A stretch of 27,089 nucleotides of DNA from an uncultured Eubacteriales bacterium (GCA_949745625.1 CATJZR010000088.1:1-27089), one strand, 5' to 3'; numbered from the stretch's first letter, positions 1 through 8,645 are shown. Notes: a model not told the origin generated them from the sequence alone. Program-made: numbers and translations.

Positions 1-36
1 CAGAAAAAATAATTTAAAGTGCGATAGGAGAAAATT

Positions 37-726
37 ATGGCAGTCTTGGCACCCGTTTTAGAGAGAAAACTTAATACGGAAGATAATGTTGCAACAGTAG
101 AAAGCAGGAATAATATGACTGCCGAAGAGCGCCATAATTCCCGTATTAAAGTAAATTATGCGCGGCTTATCAATCCCGATGCAACCGTCGGCGACGTGAT
201 TCGCAATGAAAATCCCGTTCAGCATCAGTACGCTGAGCCCGTAAGGACGCAAAAGCCTTTTTTGGTTGAAAATGCCCGCGCGGACGCAGAAATTTTCCGT
301 GCCGACAGCAAGATAAACCGCAAGTTGGACATTGCGCAGGCAGAAGAGGAAGAGAACGAGGACCTTCGCCCCACGGCAACTACTATACAGTACAAGTCCG
401 ACGTGGTCAGCAAAGTGGTTGTTGACGATAAAATAAGCAATAAGCAGACAAAAATCAGCAAATTCTCGAAGCGAGATAAGATTATAATGGCTGTAGCGCT
501 TGTAGTAATTGCAGCGCTGTTCATACTCGTAATTATCAATTCAGCGGTTTTATCTAATCTCAACAGCGAAATAGATTATTTGCAGAACGATTTGGCGACG
601 GTGCAACAGAGTTACAACGAGGCTGTCGGAAGCAAGGATGCTTATCTTGATAATATCGAAGAAACCGTAAACGAATTTGCAGAAAAAAATGGAATGTCAA
701 AAATAGAGGGAGATTATAACAATTAA
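37..726 (+). CDS. ftsL: FtsL-like septum-formation protein with a long cytoplasmic N-terminus
   Basis: This is a single-pass membrane protein of 229 residues. Residues 1-145 are charged and low in hydrophobicity, so probably cytoplasmic and partly disordered. Residues about 148-172 form one membrane helix. Residues 173-229 form an external coiled-coil-like segment (NLNSEIDYLQNDLATVQQSY). That topology, and the position just before a class B PBP and murE, is that of FtsL, which works with FtsQ/DivIB and DivIC to activate septal FtsW-PBP. Most FtsL proteins are about 100-120 residues, so the cytoplasmic part is unusually long. The ATG has a GGAG site at 27-30. A TAA at 10-12 may end the preceding gene (rsmH is usual there), but too little is visible to call it. 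FtsL has little sequence conservation, so the name rests on topology and context. Confidence 0.75.
   Translation: MAVLAPVLERKLNTEDNVATVESRNNMTAEERHNSRIKVNYARLINPDATVGDVIRNENPVQHQYAEPVRTQKPFLVENARADAEIFRADSKINRKLDIAQAEEEENEDLRPTATTIQYKSDVVSKVVVDDKISNKQTKISKFSKRDKIIMAVALVVIAALFILVIINSAVLSNLNSEIDYLQNDLATVQQSYNEAVGSKDAYLDNIEETVNEFAEKNGMSKIEGDYNN
709..726 (+). promoter_or_regulatory. Ribosome binding site and probable ATT start of the PBP gene, overlapping the ftsL stop
   Basis: GGAG at 709-712 is followed nine bases later by ATT at 722-724, which overlaps the ftsL TAA at 724-726 as ATTAA. The PBP frame is open back to a TAG at 704-706, and between there and 776 it has no ATG, GTG or TTG. ATT therefore seems to stand where an ATGA-type coupled start would be expected. 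A G-to-T assembly error at 724 is the main alternative. Confidence 0.5.
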
Positions 727-2479
727 AAAAATTAATAAATCGGGTTTTTCAATCACGGTTATACAAAAGAGGTTATTGTCATTGGGTTTGGCAATAGCCT
801 TTATTTTTTGCTTGATTTTCGGAAGGCTCATTTATGTGCAGCTTGTGTGGGGTACCGATTTGAAGTACCGCGCAACCGACCAGTGGAATCGCGAAATTCC
901 GATAATTGCAAGCCGCGGAGCCATTGCCGATACCAACGGTCAAATTCTTGCGGGGAATAAAACCACATATAGCATTTTTGTACGCCCGAATGCCGTCGAA
1001 AATGCAGAATATACTGCTACTGTTTTAAGCGGGATTTTTTCGGTGAACCCTCAGACTTTGCTGGAAAAATTGCAGGGCGGTAAGGTTTCGGAGATAACAG
1101 TGGCGCGTCAGGTTTCTAAGCAAAGCGTGGAAAAGCTTGTGACTTACGGTTTATCCGGTGTGTATTATTCGCGCGACAATTCACGCGTTTATACTTATAA
1201 TGACGCACTCTGTCAAGTGCTCGGCTTTACCTCTAACGATGGCTCGGGATTATCTGGTATAGAAAAATATTACGATAATATTTTAAGTGGTATCAACGGC
1301 GAAATAAGCTATACCACCGACATAGTTGGCAAAGAAACGGAAAATTCCGTAGTGGTTTACAGCCAGGCAACCGACGGCGACGGTATACAGCTTACGATTG
1401 ATATAGACATTCAGCTTGCCGCAGAGGAGGCAATGCGCTCGGTTTATCTGTCGAGCGGAGCTAAATCCGTTTCCTGCGTGGTACTCAATCCGCAGAATTT
1501 TGACGTGCTTTCAATGGTAAATTATCCGTCGTACGATTTGAACGAAGTTCCGCGCGACGATACAGAAACACTGAACGCACTGTCAAGAAACAGCATTGTA
1601 TGTGATATTTACGAGCCGGGTTCGACGTTCAAGGTTATTACCGCCGCGGCTGACATCGAGGAATATCTGAAAGGAAATAAAAATGCGTATTCAACGTCGC
1701 AGATATTCAACGGGAGCAGAACGAGATCGGTTGACGAAACTAAAATAAAATGCTGGTCTGACCATTCAAACGGCAAACATTCAAATCAAAATCTTGCGGC
1801 GGCATTGAATAACAGCTGTAACCCGTGCTTTACCGATATGGCGCTGTCGCTCGGTAAAGAAACTTTTTACGACTATTTGAATAATTTCGGCTTTGGAAAT
1901 GTTACTGGGCTGGATTTTAACGGCGAGGCGCTTGGCATGCTCGTGCCGCAGTCGCTCGTTCGCGACTGCGACCTTGCACGTATCGGCTTTGGGCAGACGG
2001 TTGCCGTTACGGGCTTACAGCTTGCCTGCGCAACCGCGGCGGCGGTAAACGGTGGAAATTATTTTTCGCCGAGACTCTTGAAGTCGATAGTTCTTGCCGA
2101 CAATAAAAAGGTCGTTAACGAGCCCGTTTTAAAATTTAGACCTATCAGCGAAAACACCTCGTCTATTCTTGCCGAAATGCTTGAAGGCGTCGTTACTGAG
2201 GGTAGCGGCAAAAAGGCGTATATCGAAGGCTATCGAGTAGGTGGAAAGACGGGAACGGCGCAAAAATACGAGGACGGGCATATCGCTTCGGGTAAATACA
2301 TATCGTCGTTTGTCGGTTTTTTCCCTGCGGATAAGCCGCAGTATCTCGCGTTGATAATCGTTGACGAGCCGCAGGGCACCTATTACGGCAGCGCAGTAGC
2401 TGCGCCTGTGGCTAAAGAGATATTCGAGGATATAATACGCATTAAAAATATTCAGCCTTATATACGGGAGAAATTATGA
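722..2479 (+). CDS. ftsI: Class B penicillin-binding protein (septal D,D-transpeptidase, FtsI/PbpB/SpoVD type)
   Basis: This transpeptidase cross-links septal peptidoglycan as the partner of FtsW. A basic tail (KKINKSGFSITVIQKRLL) precedes one membrane helix and then the PBP dimer domain with its RGAIADTNG motif. The catalytic motifs, numbered from the first TTG at 776, are STFK at 283-286 (nucleophile Ser283), SCN at 347-349 and KTGT at 491-494; add 18 for the ATT start. The protein ends soon after the transpeptidase domain and has no C-terminal PASTA repeats, unlike B. subtilis PbpB and SpoVD. The basic tail preceding the helix resembles SpoVD-type PBPs but lies upstream of any standard start, so I chose ATT at 722. 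A TTG start at 776 or 782 would delete the tail. It overlaps murE by ATGA. Family assignment is secure; the start codon is the uncertain part. Confidence 0.9.
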   Translation: MKKINKSGFSITVIQKRLLSLGLAIAFIFCLIFGRLIYVQLVWGTDLKYRATDQWNREIPIIASRGAIADTNGQILAGNKTTYSIFVRPNAVENAEYTATVLSGIFSVNPQTLLEKLQGGKVSEITVARQVSKQSVEKLVTYGLSGVYYSRDNSRVYTYNDALCQVLGFTSNDGSGLSGIEKYYDNILSGINGEISYTTDIVGKETENSVVVYSQATDGDGIQLTIDIDIQLAAEEAMRSVYLSSGAKSVSCVVLNPQNFDVLSMVNYPSYDLNEVPRDDTETLNALSRNSIVCDIYEPGSTFKVITAAADIEEYLKGNKNAYSTSQIFNGSRTRSVDETKIKCWSDHSNGKHSNQNLAAALNNSCNPCFTDMALSLGKETFYDYLNNFGFGNVTGLDFNGEALGMLVPQSLVRDCDLARIGFGQTVAVTGLQLACATAAAVNGGNYFSPRLLKSIVLADNKKVVNEPVLKFRPISENTSSILAEMLEGVVTEGSGKKAYIEGYRVGGKTGTAQKYEDGHIASGKYISSFVGFFPADKPQYLALIIVDEPQGTYYGSAVAAPVAKEIFEDIIRIKNIQPYIREKL

Positions 2480-3912
2480 AAATCGGTGAGCTTTTGCAGT
2501 ATATAAAATATAAAGAGCTAATCGGCGGCGGTGACATCGAAATTAAGGGTTTATGTGCCGACAGTCAGAAGGTGAGCGAAGGGGATTTGTTTTTTTGTTA
2601 TAAGGGCAACGAATTCGACTCGCACGATTTTGCTTCGGAAGCTGTGGCTTGCGGAGCTGTTGCAATCGTCTGCGAAAGAAAGTTAAATTGTTCCGTTCCG
2701 CAGATTATAGTGCCTGACGGGCGCAGGGCGATAGCGCCAGCGGCAAGAGCTTTTTTCGGTTACGCAGATAAAAAGTTAAAGCTGGTTGGTATTACTGGGA
2801 CTAACGGCAAGACCACCACGACGTACATATTAAAAAGTATTTTTGACGAGGCGGGTAAAAAAGCGGGTATAATAGGCACGCTCGGTATAAGTTATGCCGA
2901 TAAGTTTATTTCGCCCGAGTTAACTACGCCCGACCCGATTTATCTCCATTCAGTGTTTGCGGATATGGTAAATTACGGCGTAGAATATGTATTTATGGAG
3001 GTTTCCGCGCACGCAATCCATTTCAACAAAACGGAAGGACTTGAATTTGCAGTCGGCATATTCACTAACTGTACGCAGGACCACCTTGATTTTTTTGGTA
3101 ATATGCGCGATTATGCAGAATGTAAAAAATCATTTTTCAACGAAAAAATATGCAGCTATGCGGTGGTAAATTCCGATGATGCTGTCGGAATGCAAATAAT
3201 AAGCTCGCATAAAAACGCGATAAGCTACGGACTGAAAAATCCCGCAGATGTCTTTGCTGTCGACATTCAAGAGAATATAAATGGCACGTCTTTCGTAATA
3301 AACCTATTCGACGAGCTGTATGAAATGAATTTGAAACTTGCTGCGCTGCACAACGTCTATAACGCAATGGCTGCCGCTGCGTGCGCAAGGATTTTAGGTG
3401 TTGAAACTGCGTTTGTTGCTGACGGGCTTGAAAAGTTGCAAAGTGTAACCGGCAGACTCGAGCTTGTTGCAAAGTTCAACGGGGCCGACATTTTCGTGGA
3501 TTTTGCGCATACTCCCGATGGGCTTGAAAAATCCTTGCAGGCCCTTAAAAAGCTTTGCGGAGGCAAGCTGTACTGTCTATTCGGTTGTGGCGGAAACAGG
3601 GATAGGACCAAACGCCCGATAATGGGTAGAATCGCAGCCGAAAATTCCGATTTCTGTATAGTAACCTCGGATAATCCTCGTTACGAGGACCCTTACGAAA
3701 TAATATCGGAAATTGAGGCGGGCATCAAGCCTTTAAATAAAAAGTACGTTACCGTAACCGAGCGCGAAACGGCAACTGAGTACGCAATCAACCTGCTTGA
3801 AAAGGGCGATATACTGTTGGTTGCAGGTAAGGGCGGGGAATATTATCAGGAAATTATGGGAATAAAACATAGCTATAACGACACATTGGTTATAAAACGG
3901 ATTATCGGCTAA
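2476..3912 (+). CDS. murE: UDP-MurNAc-L-Ala-D-Glu:meso-diaminopimelate ligase MurE
   Basis: This cytoplasmic Mur ligase adds the third amino acid to UDP-MurNAc-L-Ala-D-Glu using ATP. The P-loop GTNGKTTTT starts at about residue 108, inside GITGTNGKTT. The central-domain His/Asp motif is TNCTQDHLDFFG. The C-terminal DNPRYEDP (399-406) carries the DNPR signature that in this family selects meso-diaminopimelate; lysine-adding enzymes differ at these positions. At 478 residues the length is normal. Its ATG shares ATGA with the PBP stop, so the two are probably translationally coupled. mraY begins three bases after its stop. Confidence 0.97.
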   Translation: MKIGELLQYIKYKELIGGGDIEIKGLCADSQKVSEGDLFFCYKGNEFDSHDFASEAVACGAVAIVCERKLNCSVPQIIVPDGRRAIAPAARAFFGYADKKLKLVGITGTNGKTTTTYILKSIFDEAGKKAGIIGTLGISYADKFISPELTTPDPIYLHSVFADMVNYGVEYVFMEVSAHAIHFNKTEGLEFAVGIFTNCTQDHLDFFGNMRDYAECKKSFFNEKICSYAVVNSDDAVGMQIISSHKNAISYGLKNPADVFAVDIQENINGTSFVINLFDELYEMNLKLAALHNVYNAMAAAACARILGVETAFVADGLEKLQSVTGRLELVAKFNGADIFVDFAHTPDGLEKSLQALKKLCGGKLYCLFGCGGNRDRTKRPIMGRIAAENSDFCIVTSDNPRYEDPYEIISEIEAGIKPLNKKYVTVTERETATEYAINLLEKGDILLVAGKGGEYYQEIMGIKHSYNDTLVIKRIIG

Positions 3913-3915
3913 AAA

Positions 3916-4860
3916 ATGAAAAATTATGTTGTGGGAATTATCGCCGCTTTCGGTGTTTCCTTATTATTTTTACTGATATTGCTGCCGCTTTTAAGGCGAT
4001 TGAAGGCGGGACAGTATATTCTCGGCTACGTAAAAGAGCACAAGGACAAGGGGGGTACGCCTACTATGGGCGGCCTAGCCTTTATTGCTGCTATCATCGT
4101 AGTCGGGCTCTGCATTGCCGGAATTAACGACGGAAAGGCAAACCTCACGTTTGCGATTACGGCGGGCTTTGCCGTGGTCGGATTTCTTGACGATTTTCTT
4201 AAAATTTACCGCAAGGAAAACGAGGGGCTAAAACCGTATCAAAAAATAATTTTTCAACTCGCCATCGCTGCGGTAGCCGCGGCCTATTGCTATATAAACG
4301 ATATAGTACACTTGTATATTCCTTTCGGCGACGGCGCTAAATTTTATATAGGCTGGGGAATTATTCCGCTGGTTTTGTTCGTGTTTCTCGCCTGTGTAAA
4401 CTGCGTAAATTTAACCGACGGACTGGACGGACTTGCAGGAGGGACAAGCCTATCGTATCTTTTTGCGTTTGGGGTAATGCTTGCAGTCCAGCAGTCTGGT
4501 CAGGCTGTACTTTGCTTTACCGCCGTAGGAGCGCTGGCTGCGTTTTTGATTTTTAATACAAACAAGGCGTCGGTGTTTATGGGGGATACCGGGTCGCTTG
4601 CGCTCGGCGGGTTTATTTCGTGCTTATCGGTATTTACCGAAAATACGTTGTACGTTCCGTTGCTCGGAATAATGTTTGTAATTTCGGGAATATCCGTAAT
4701 ACTTCAGGTAATATACTATAAACGGACAAGGCGTAGAATATTTCTTATGGCGCCCTTGCATCATCATTTTCAGATGAAAGGGTTTACGGAATGTAAAATA
4801 ACTTACGCTTACGTTACGATTACGGCATTTATCGGACTGATATGCCTTTTGTTTGTGTGA
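3916..4860 (+). CDS. mraY: Phospho-N-acetylmuramoyl-pentapeptide transferase MraY
   Basis: MraY moves phospho-MurNAc-pentapeptide from UDP onto undecaprenyl phosphate, giving lipid I at the inner membrane face. The 314-residue protein is almost entirely membrane helices. It has the family motifs: GTPTMGG near the N-terminus, FLDDFLKIYRKENEGL (Asp pair), NLTDGLDGLAGG with D168 and D171, and PLHHHFQ at about 280-286, the conserved His cluster near the active site. No good Shine-Dalgarno sequence precedes the ATG, which lies three bases after the murE stop, so it may depend on coupling to murE. The product, lipid I, would normally go to MurG, which is not encoded in this window. Confidence 0.97.
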   Translation: MKNYVVGIIAAFGVSLLFLLILLPLLRRLKAGQYILGYVKEHKDKGGTPTMGGLAFIAAIIVVGLCIAGINDGKANLTFAITAGFAVVGFLDDFLKIYRKENEGLKPYQKIIFQLAIAAVAAAYCYINDIVHLYIPFGDGAKFYIGWGIIPLVLFVFLACVNCVNLTDGLDGLAGGTSLSYLFAFGVMLAVQQSGQAVLCFTAVGALAAFLIFNTNKASVFMGDTGSLALGGFISCLSVFTENTLYVPLLGIMFVISGISVILQVIYYKRTRRRIFLMAPLHHHFQMKGFTECKITYAYVTITAFIGLICLLFV

Positions 4861-4866
4861 GGGGAC

Positions 4867-6225
4867 ATGTATTTTAGAAATCAGAAATTTATGGTTGCAG
4901 GAATGTCAAAATCGGGTGAAAGCAGCGCCCGCTTTTTGCTGAAACACGGTGCCGAGGTCTATGTTTACGACGACGTGGTAAGCGAAGGTATAGCTTCGCT
5001 TATGTCTGAGCTTGAGGATTTGGGTGCGCATATAGTCGATGCCGAAGGCTTTATAGATGCGACGCTGATTTGCGATATATTAGTGCTCAGCCCGGGAATA
5101 CCCATCGATAATCCGCTTCCGATTGCTTTTAAGAAGCAGGGTAAAAGTATTATCGGAGAGGCGGAGCTTGGTGCGACTTATCTCAGGGCAAACGTCGTTG
5201 CGGTGACGGGTACCAATGGAAAGACCACCACGGTTTCAATGCTCAATTCCATTCTTTTGAGCGCGGGGCTGAACAGCGTTGCGTGCGGGAATATAGGAAC
5301 GCCGATAGTCGGTGAAGTCGAAAACCTCGGACTTGACGATTACGCGGTGGCGGAAATTTCTTCCTTCCAGCTTGAAACGCTTTCAAGTCTGCGTCCGCAT
5401 ATAGCGATAGTAACTAACATAACGGAAGACCATTTAAATCGCCATTACAATATGGAAAATTACATATTCTTAAAACGCAAAATTTTAAGAAATCTGCGCG
5501 AAAGCGAATACGCGGTTTTAAATTATGATGACGAAGAGGTAAGGAATTTTGCCCAACACACGAAGGCCAAGGTGGTTTTCTTTTCTCTCAATTCCACAAT
5601 CGACGGCGCATATTACGAAAACGGTGCAATTTACTTTAACGGCGAAAAATATCTAGACGTAAAGGATATGATTGTAAAGGGTGAACACAATGTTTATAAC
5701 GCGCTTGCGTGTGTTGCGGCGGCGCACATCCTCGGAATAGATAAGGACAAAACTGCCGAAGCGATTTGCTCGTTCAAGGGGATAAAGCACCGCATCGAAG
5801 AGATAGCAACCGTTAACGGCATAACTTATATCGACGACAGCAAGGGCACCAACGTTGACGCGACGGTTAAGGCAGTAAGCACGATGCAAAATCCCACCGT
5901 AATTCTTTTGGGTGGGCAGGATAAGGGGTACGATTACGTTCCGCTTTTTGCCGAGCTTAAAAACAGCAATGTTATTCATGCCGTGCTCTACGGTGAAAAC
6001 CGGTTCAAGCTGCTTAACGCTGCGATTAAATCGGGTTTTATCAGCTTTTCGCTATGCTCCGAGTTTGATACCGCCGTGCGTCTATCGGGATTTATCGCCA
6101 AATCAGGGCAAAGCGTGCTTTTAAGTCCCGCAAGTTCAAGCTTTGACAGCTTTTCAAATTACGAAGAGCGCGGAGACGCGTTCAGAAACCTTGTGGAAGG
6201 TATGAATGAAAGCTTTGAAGAATAA
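4867..6225 (+). CDS. murD: UDP-N-acetylmuramoyl-L-alanine--D-glutamate ligase MurD
   Basis: This cytoplasmic ligase adds D-glutamate to UDP-MurNAc-L-Ala. It has a Rossmann-like UDP-binding N-terminus (VAGMSKSGESSARFLLKHG). The ATP P-loop GTNGKTT is at 115-121. The MurD-type EISSFQLE motif, NITEDHLNRH, GEHNVYNALA and the C-terminal DDSKGTNVDAT follow; SSFQLE and DSKGTN distinguish MurD from MurC and MurE. It has 452 residues, the usual length. GAGGGG lies just before the ATG. Its last 20 bases overlap the start of ftsW, and GGAAGG at 6195-6200 inside murD supplies the ftsW ribosome site. Confidence 0.97.
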   Translation: MYFRNQKFMVAGMSKSGESSARFLLKHGAEVYVYDDVVSEGIASLMSELEDLGAHIVDAEGFIDATLICDILVLSPGIPIDNPLPIAFKKQGKSIIGEAELGATYLRANVVAVTGTNGKTTTVSMLNSILLSAGLNSVACGNIGTPIVGEVENLGLDDYAVAEISSFQLETLSSLRPHIAIVTNITEDHLNRHYNMENYIFLKRKILRNLRESEYAVLNYDDEEVRNFAQHTKAKVVFFSLNSTIDGAYYENGAIYFNGEKYLDVKDMIVKGEHNVYNALACVAAAHILGIDKDKTAEAICSFKGIKHRIEEIATVNGITYIDDSKGTNVDATVKAVSTMQNPTVILLGGQDKGYDYVPLFAELKNSNVIHAVLYGENRFKLLNAAIKSGFISFSLCSEFDTAVRLSGFIAKSGQSVLLSPASSSFDSFSNYEERGDAFRNLVEGMNESFEE

Positions 6226-7306
6226 GAAAAAAGCGGGAGACATCCCGCTTTTAATTTGTGTTTTTTTAATGGCGTGCTTCGGATGCGTCATGATTTACTC
6301 GGCAAGCTATTACACAGCTGAGGTGCAGTACGGTGATTCACTGTATTTTGTGAAAAAGCAGATAATTGGCGTAGTGCTGGGTACGGCAGCAATGGTTGGG
6401 GCATGCTTCCTGCCTTATAAAAAGCTGATAAAATTCAGATATCCTTTACTTGTAATAGCGGTTGTATTGCTTTGTTTGGTTTTCGTTCCGGGAGTAGGTA
6501 TAACCAATTACGGTGCAACTAGGTGGATAGGTTTTGGCGGGATAACCGTTCAGCCGTCTGAAATAGCGAAATACGCTTATGCGTTGTTTGCTGCGGCGTA
6601 CTTTGCGAAAAATGCGGAAAAGGTAAAAACAGTAAAAGGAGTTTTGCCCGTTCTTGCAGTTGGCGTCGGAATATGTCTGCTTATTATTATCGAGCCGAAT
6701 ATGTCAATTACGATGTGTGTGGGATTACTCATGCTTTCGCTTGTATTTTTAAGCGGTACTAACTTGAAGCAACTTGCAGTGGTTTTAATACCTTTCGTAA
6801 TAGCCGTACCCGTATTAATTATACTCGAGCCGTACCGCCTTAAAAGGTTGAGCGCATTTTTAGACCCGTGGGCGTCGCCGAAAGACGAGGGTTATCAGCT
6901 TATACAGTCGCTCTACGCGCTCGGTAACGGCGGCTTATTCGGAACCGGTTTGTTTAAATCCACTCAGAAATATAGATTTTTGCCGTTTGCGGAAAGCGAT
7001 TTCATTCTTGCGATAATGGGCGAGGAAATCGGTTTTATGGGCTTGCTTGTATTCTTTTTATGCTGCGGCTTTATTGTTTACAGAGGACTTAGAATTGCGT
7101 GGAAATGTCAGGACCGTTTCGGTTATCTTTTAGCTGCGGGTTTTACCTTAGTTTACGGTATACAGGTAGTTATCAACGCTCTTGTCGTAAGCGGTGCCAT
7201 TCCGCCGACAGGGCTGCCGTTGCCGCTTATAAGCAGCGGTAATACCTCTCTTATAATTACTATGGCTTCGGTTGGCGTTCTGTATAATGTTTCGCGTCAG
7301 TATTAA
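6206..7306 (+). CDS. ftsW: Peptidoglycan glycosyltransferase FtsW (SEDS family)
   Basis: This SEDS protein polymerises glycan strands from lipid II at the septum, paired with the class B PBP. The 366 residues are mostly membrane helices. Family features are MIYSAS at the end of helix 1, GATRWIGFGG around W107, VQPSEIAKYA, the long external loop with GYQLIQSLYALGNGGLFGTG, and AESDFILAIMGEEIG with the catalytic-type acid at D265. PPTGLPLPLISSGNTSL follows near the C-terminus. Context next to murD favours FtsW/SpoVE over RodA. The start overlaps murD by 20 bases. A perfect hairpin with a short U-run covers codons 8-16 (see the entry at 6229). In many Firmicutes the next gene is murG; here murA follows instead. 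Confidence 0.95.
   Translation: MKALKNKKKAGDIPLLICVFLMACFGCVMIYSASYYTAEVQYGDSLYFVKKQIIGVVLGTAAMVGACFLPYKKLIKFRYPLLVIAVVLLCLVFVPGVGITNYGATRWIGFGGITVQPSEIAKYAYALFAAAYFAKNAEKVKTVKGVLPVLAVGVGICLLIIIEPNMSITMCVGLLMLSLVFLSGTNLKQLAVVLIPFVIAVPVLIILEPYRLKRLSAFLDPWASPKDEGYQLIQSLYALGNGGLFGTGLFKSTQKYRFLPFAESDFILAIMGEEIGFMGLLVFFLCCGFIVYRGLRIAWKCQDRFGYLLAAGFTLVYGIQVVINALVVSGAIPPTGLPLPLISSGNTSLIITMASVGVLYNVSRQY
6229..6257 (+). terminator. Terminator-like hairpin within the first codons of ftsW (possible attenuator)
   Basis: AAAAGCGGGA (6229-6238), loop GACA, TCCCGCTTTT (6243-6252) form a perfect 10-bp stem followed by AATTT. It lies three bases after the murD stop and inside ftsW, coding for part of KKKAGDIPLL. 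Ribosomes translating ftsW would melt it, so it could end transcripts on which ftsW is not being translated. The structure is plain in the sequence; the role is inference, and the interrupted U-tract weakens it. Confidence 0.45.
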
Positions 7307-7350
7307 CACTTAAAACGCACTTTTTCCATATAATGAAGTATATTTACTTA

Positions 7351-7370
7351 GGGCGGCATAGCTGCCGCCC
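7351..7370 (+). promoter_or_regulatory. GC-rich hairpin in the ftsW-murA gap
   Basis: GGGCGGCA (7351-7358), loop TAGC, TGCCGCCC (7363-7370) is a perfect 8-bp stem with no U-run, so not a standard terminator. It ends three bases before the murA GGAG (7374-7377), where it could affect translation or mark an RNA-processing boundary. A TATAAT at 7329-7334 is upstream, but its nearest -35-like match, TTAACA at 7303, is 20 bases away. A separate murA promoter is therefore only a weak possibility. Confidence 0.5.
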
Positions 7371-7382
7371 GACGGAGCTTAT

Positions 7383-8639
7383 ATGGAAAAATACGTAATT
7401 AATGGAGGAAACAAGCTATATGGAAGCGTCAAGGTTCAATCGGCTAAAAATTCGGTGCTTCCTATACTTGCGGCTACGGTACTTGCAGACGGACCGATTA
7501 GAATTTTGAATGTCCCGCATATTTCGGACGTTAAGAACATGGTCAAAATTCTCGCTTGTCTCGGCTGTAAAACGGTATACGACGGTGACAATATAATAAT
7601 TGACAGTACATCTGCCGATTGCTATGAAATACCAAGCGCACTGGCTCGCGAGCTGCGCTCTTCGGTTTTTTTACTCGGCGCCGTCATATCGCGGTTTCAT
7701 TCCGCAAAAATTGCATATCCCGGGGGTTGCGATATAGGCCTGCGGCCCGTGGATTTACATCTGACGGGGCTTAAACGGTTGGGGGTGCAAATTTCGGAAA
7801 AAAGCGGATACATAATATGCAAATGCGACAGATTGCGCGGGAACGAAATAATGCTCGACTGCCCGAGTGTCGGCGCAACAGAAAATATAATGCTTGCGGC
7901 GGTAAAGGCTGAGGGAACGACGGTTATCAAAAATGCTGCACGCGAACCCGAAATAGAGGACCTGCAAAATTTTTTGAATAAAATAGGCGCAAAAATTACC
8001 GGCGCCGGCAGTGGCACGGTTAGGATTGACGGTGTAAAAAAGCTTTGCGGATGCGAGTATCAGCCGATACCTGACCGCATAGAGGCGGGGACTTTTTTAA
8101 TTGGGGCAGCTATGTGTGGCGGTGAAATCACCGTGGATGGGGCATATCCCGAAAATATTAGCTCGCTTATACATAAACTTACCGAAAACGGTTGCAAAAT
8201 CAATATAAACAATGATAAAATAGTATTGGAAAATCATAGAACGCTTGCTTCGGTGAAATCGATTGAAACACGTCCGTATCCTGGATTCCCTACAGACCTT
8301 CAAGCACAGTACACGGCGCTTTGCTGCGTGTGCGACGGTCATTCGATAATAACCGAAAACCTGTTCGAAACACGTTTCAAATACGTGCCCGAACTTAGAA
8401 AAATGGGCGCGGATGCAACGGTTATTGACCGTAACGCATTCGTTCGAGGGGTCGGGCGGCTTAAAGGCGCAACAGTGGTTGCGTGCGATTTGCGCGGCGG
8501 AGCGGCGTTGGTGCTTGCGGCGCTAGCGGCTGAAGGAAGCAGCGAGGTTCTTGATATTTCACATATAGACAGGGGATACGGTGCGTTCGAGTATAAGCTT
8601 AGAATGCTCGGCGCCGATATAGTAAGAGTTACCGTTTGA
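7383..8639 (+). CDS. murA: UDP-N-acetylglucosamine 1-carboxyvinyltransferase MurA
   Basis: MurA catalyses the first committed step of peptidoglycan synthesis, moving enolpyruvate from PEP to UDP-GlcNAc in the cytoplasm. The sequence has the two-lobed EPSP-synthase-like repeat pattern, K22-N23 in QSAKNS near the N-terminus, and PGGCDIGLRPVDLH with the catalytic cysteine C116. Since the Cys is kept, fosfomycin sensitivity at the enzyme level is expected. YPGFPTDLQAQ and the C-terminal DLRGGAALVLAALAAEG match the family. At 418 residues the length is normal. GGAG at 7374-7377 sets the start. It sits where murG or murB is often found in this cluster. Confidence 0.97.
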   Translation: MEKYVINGGNKLYGSVKVQSAKNSVLPILAATVLADGPIRILNVPHISDVKNMVKILACLGCKTVYDGDNIIIDSTSADCYEIPSALARELRSSVFLLGAVISRFHSAKIAYPGGCDIGLRPVDLHLTGLKRLGVQISEKSGYIICKCDRLRGNEIMLDCPSVGATENIMLAAVKAEGTTVIKNAAREPEIEDLQNFLNKIGAKITGAGSGTVRIDGVKKLCGCEYQPIPDRIEAGTFLIGAAMCGGEITVDGAYPENISSLIHKLTENGCKININNDKIVLENHRTLASVKSIETRPYPGFPTDLQAQYTALCCVCDGHSIITENLFETRFKYVPELRKMGADATVIDRNAFVRGVGRLKGATVVACDLRGGAALVLAALAAEGSSEVLDISHIDRGYGAFEYKLRMLGADIVRVTV

Positions 8640-8645
8640 GAATTT

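Noticed and set aside
776..784. TTG at 776 or 782 as the PBP start
   Set aside because: It would remove the basic tail before the membrane helix; AGAGG at 768-772 is only three bases from 776. The 782 TTG has better spacing but loses still more.
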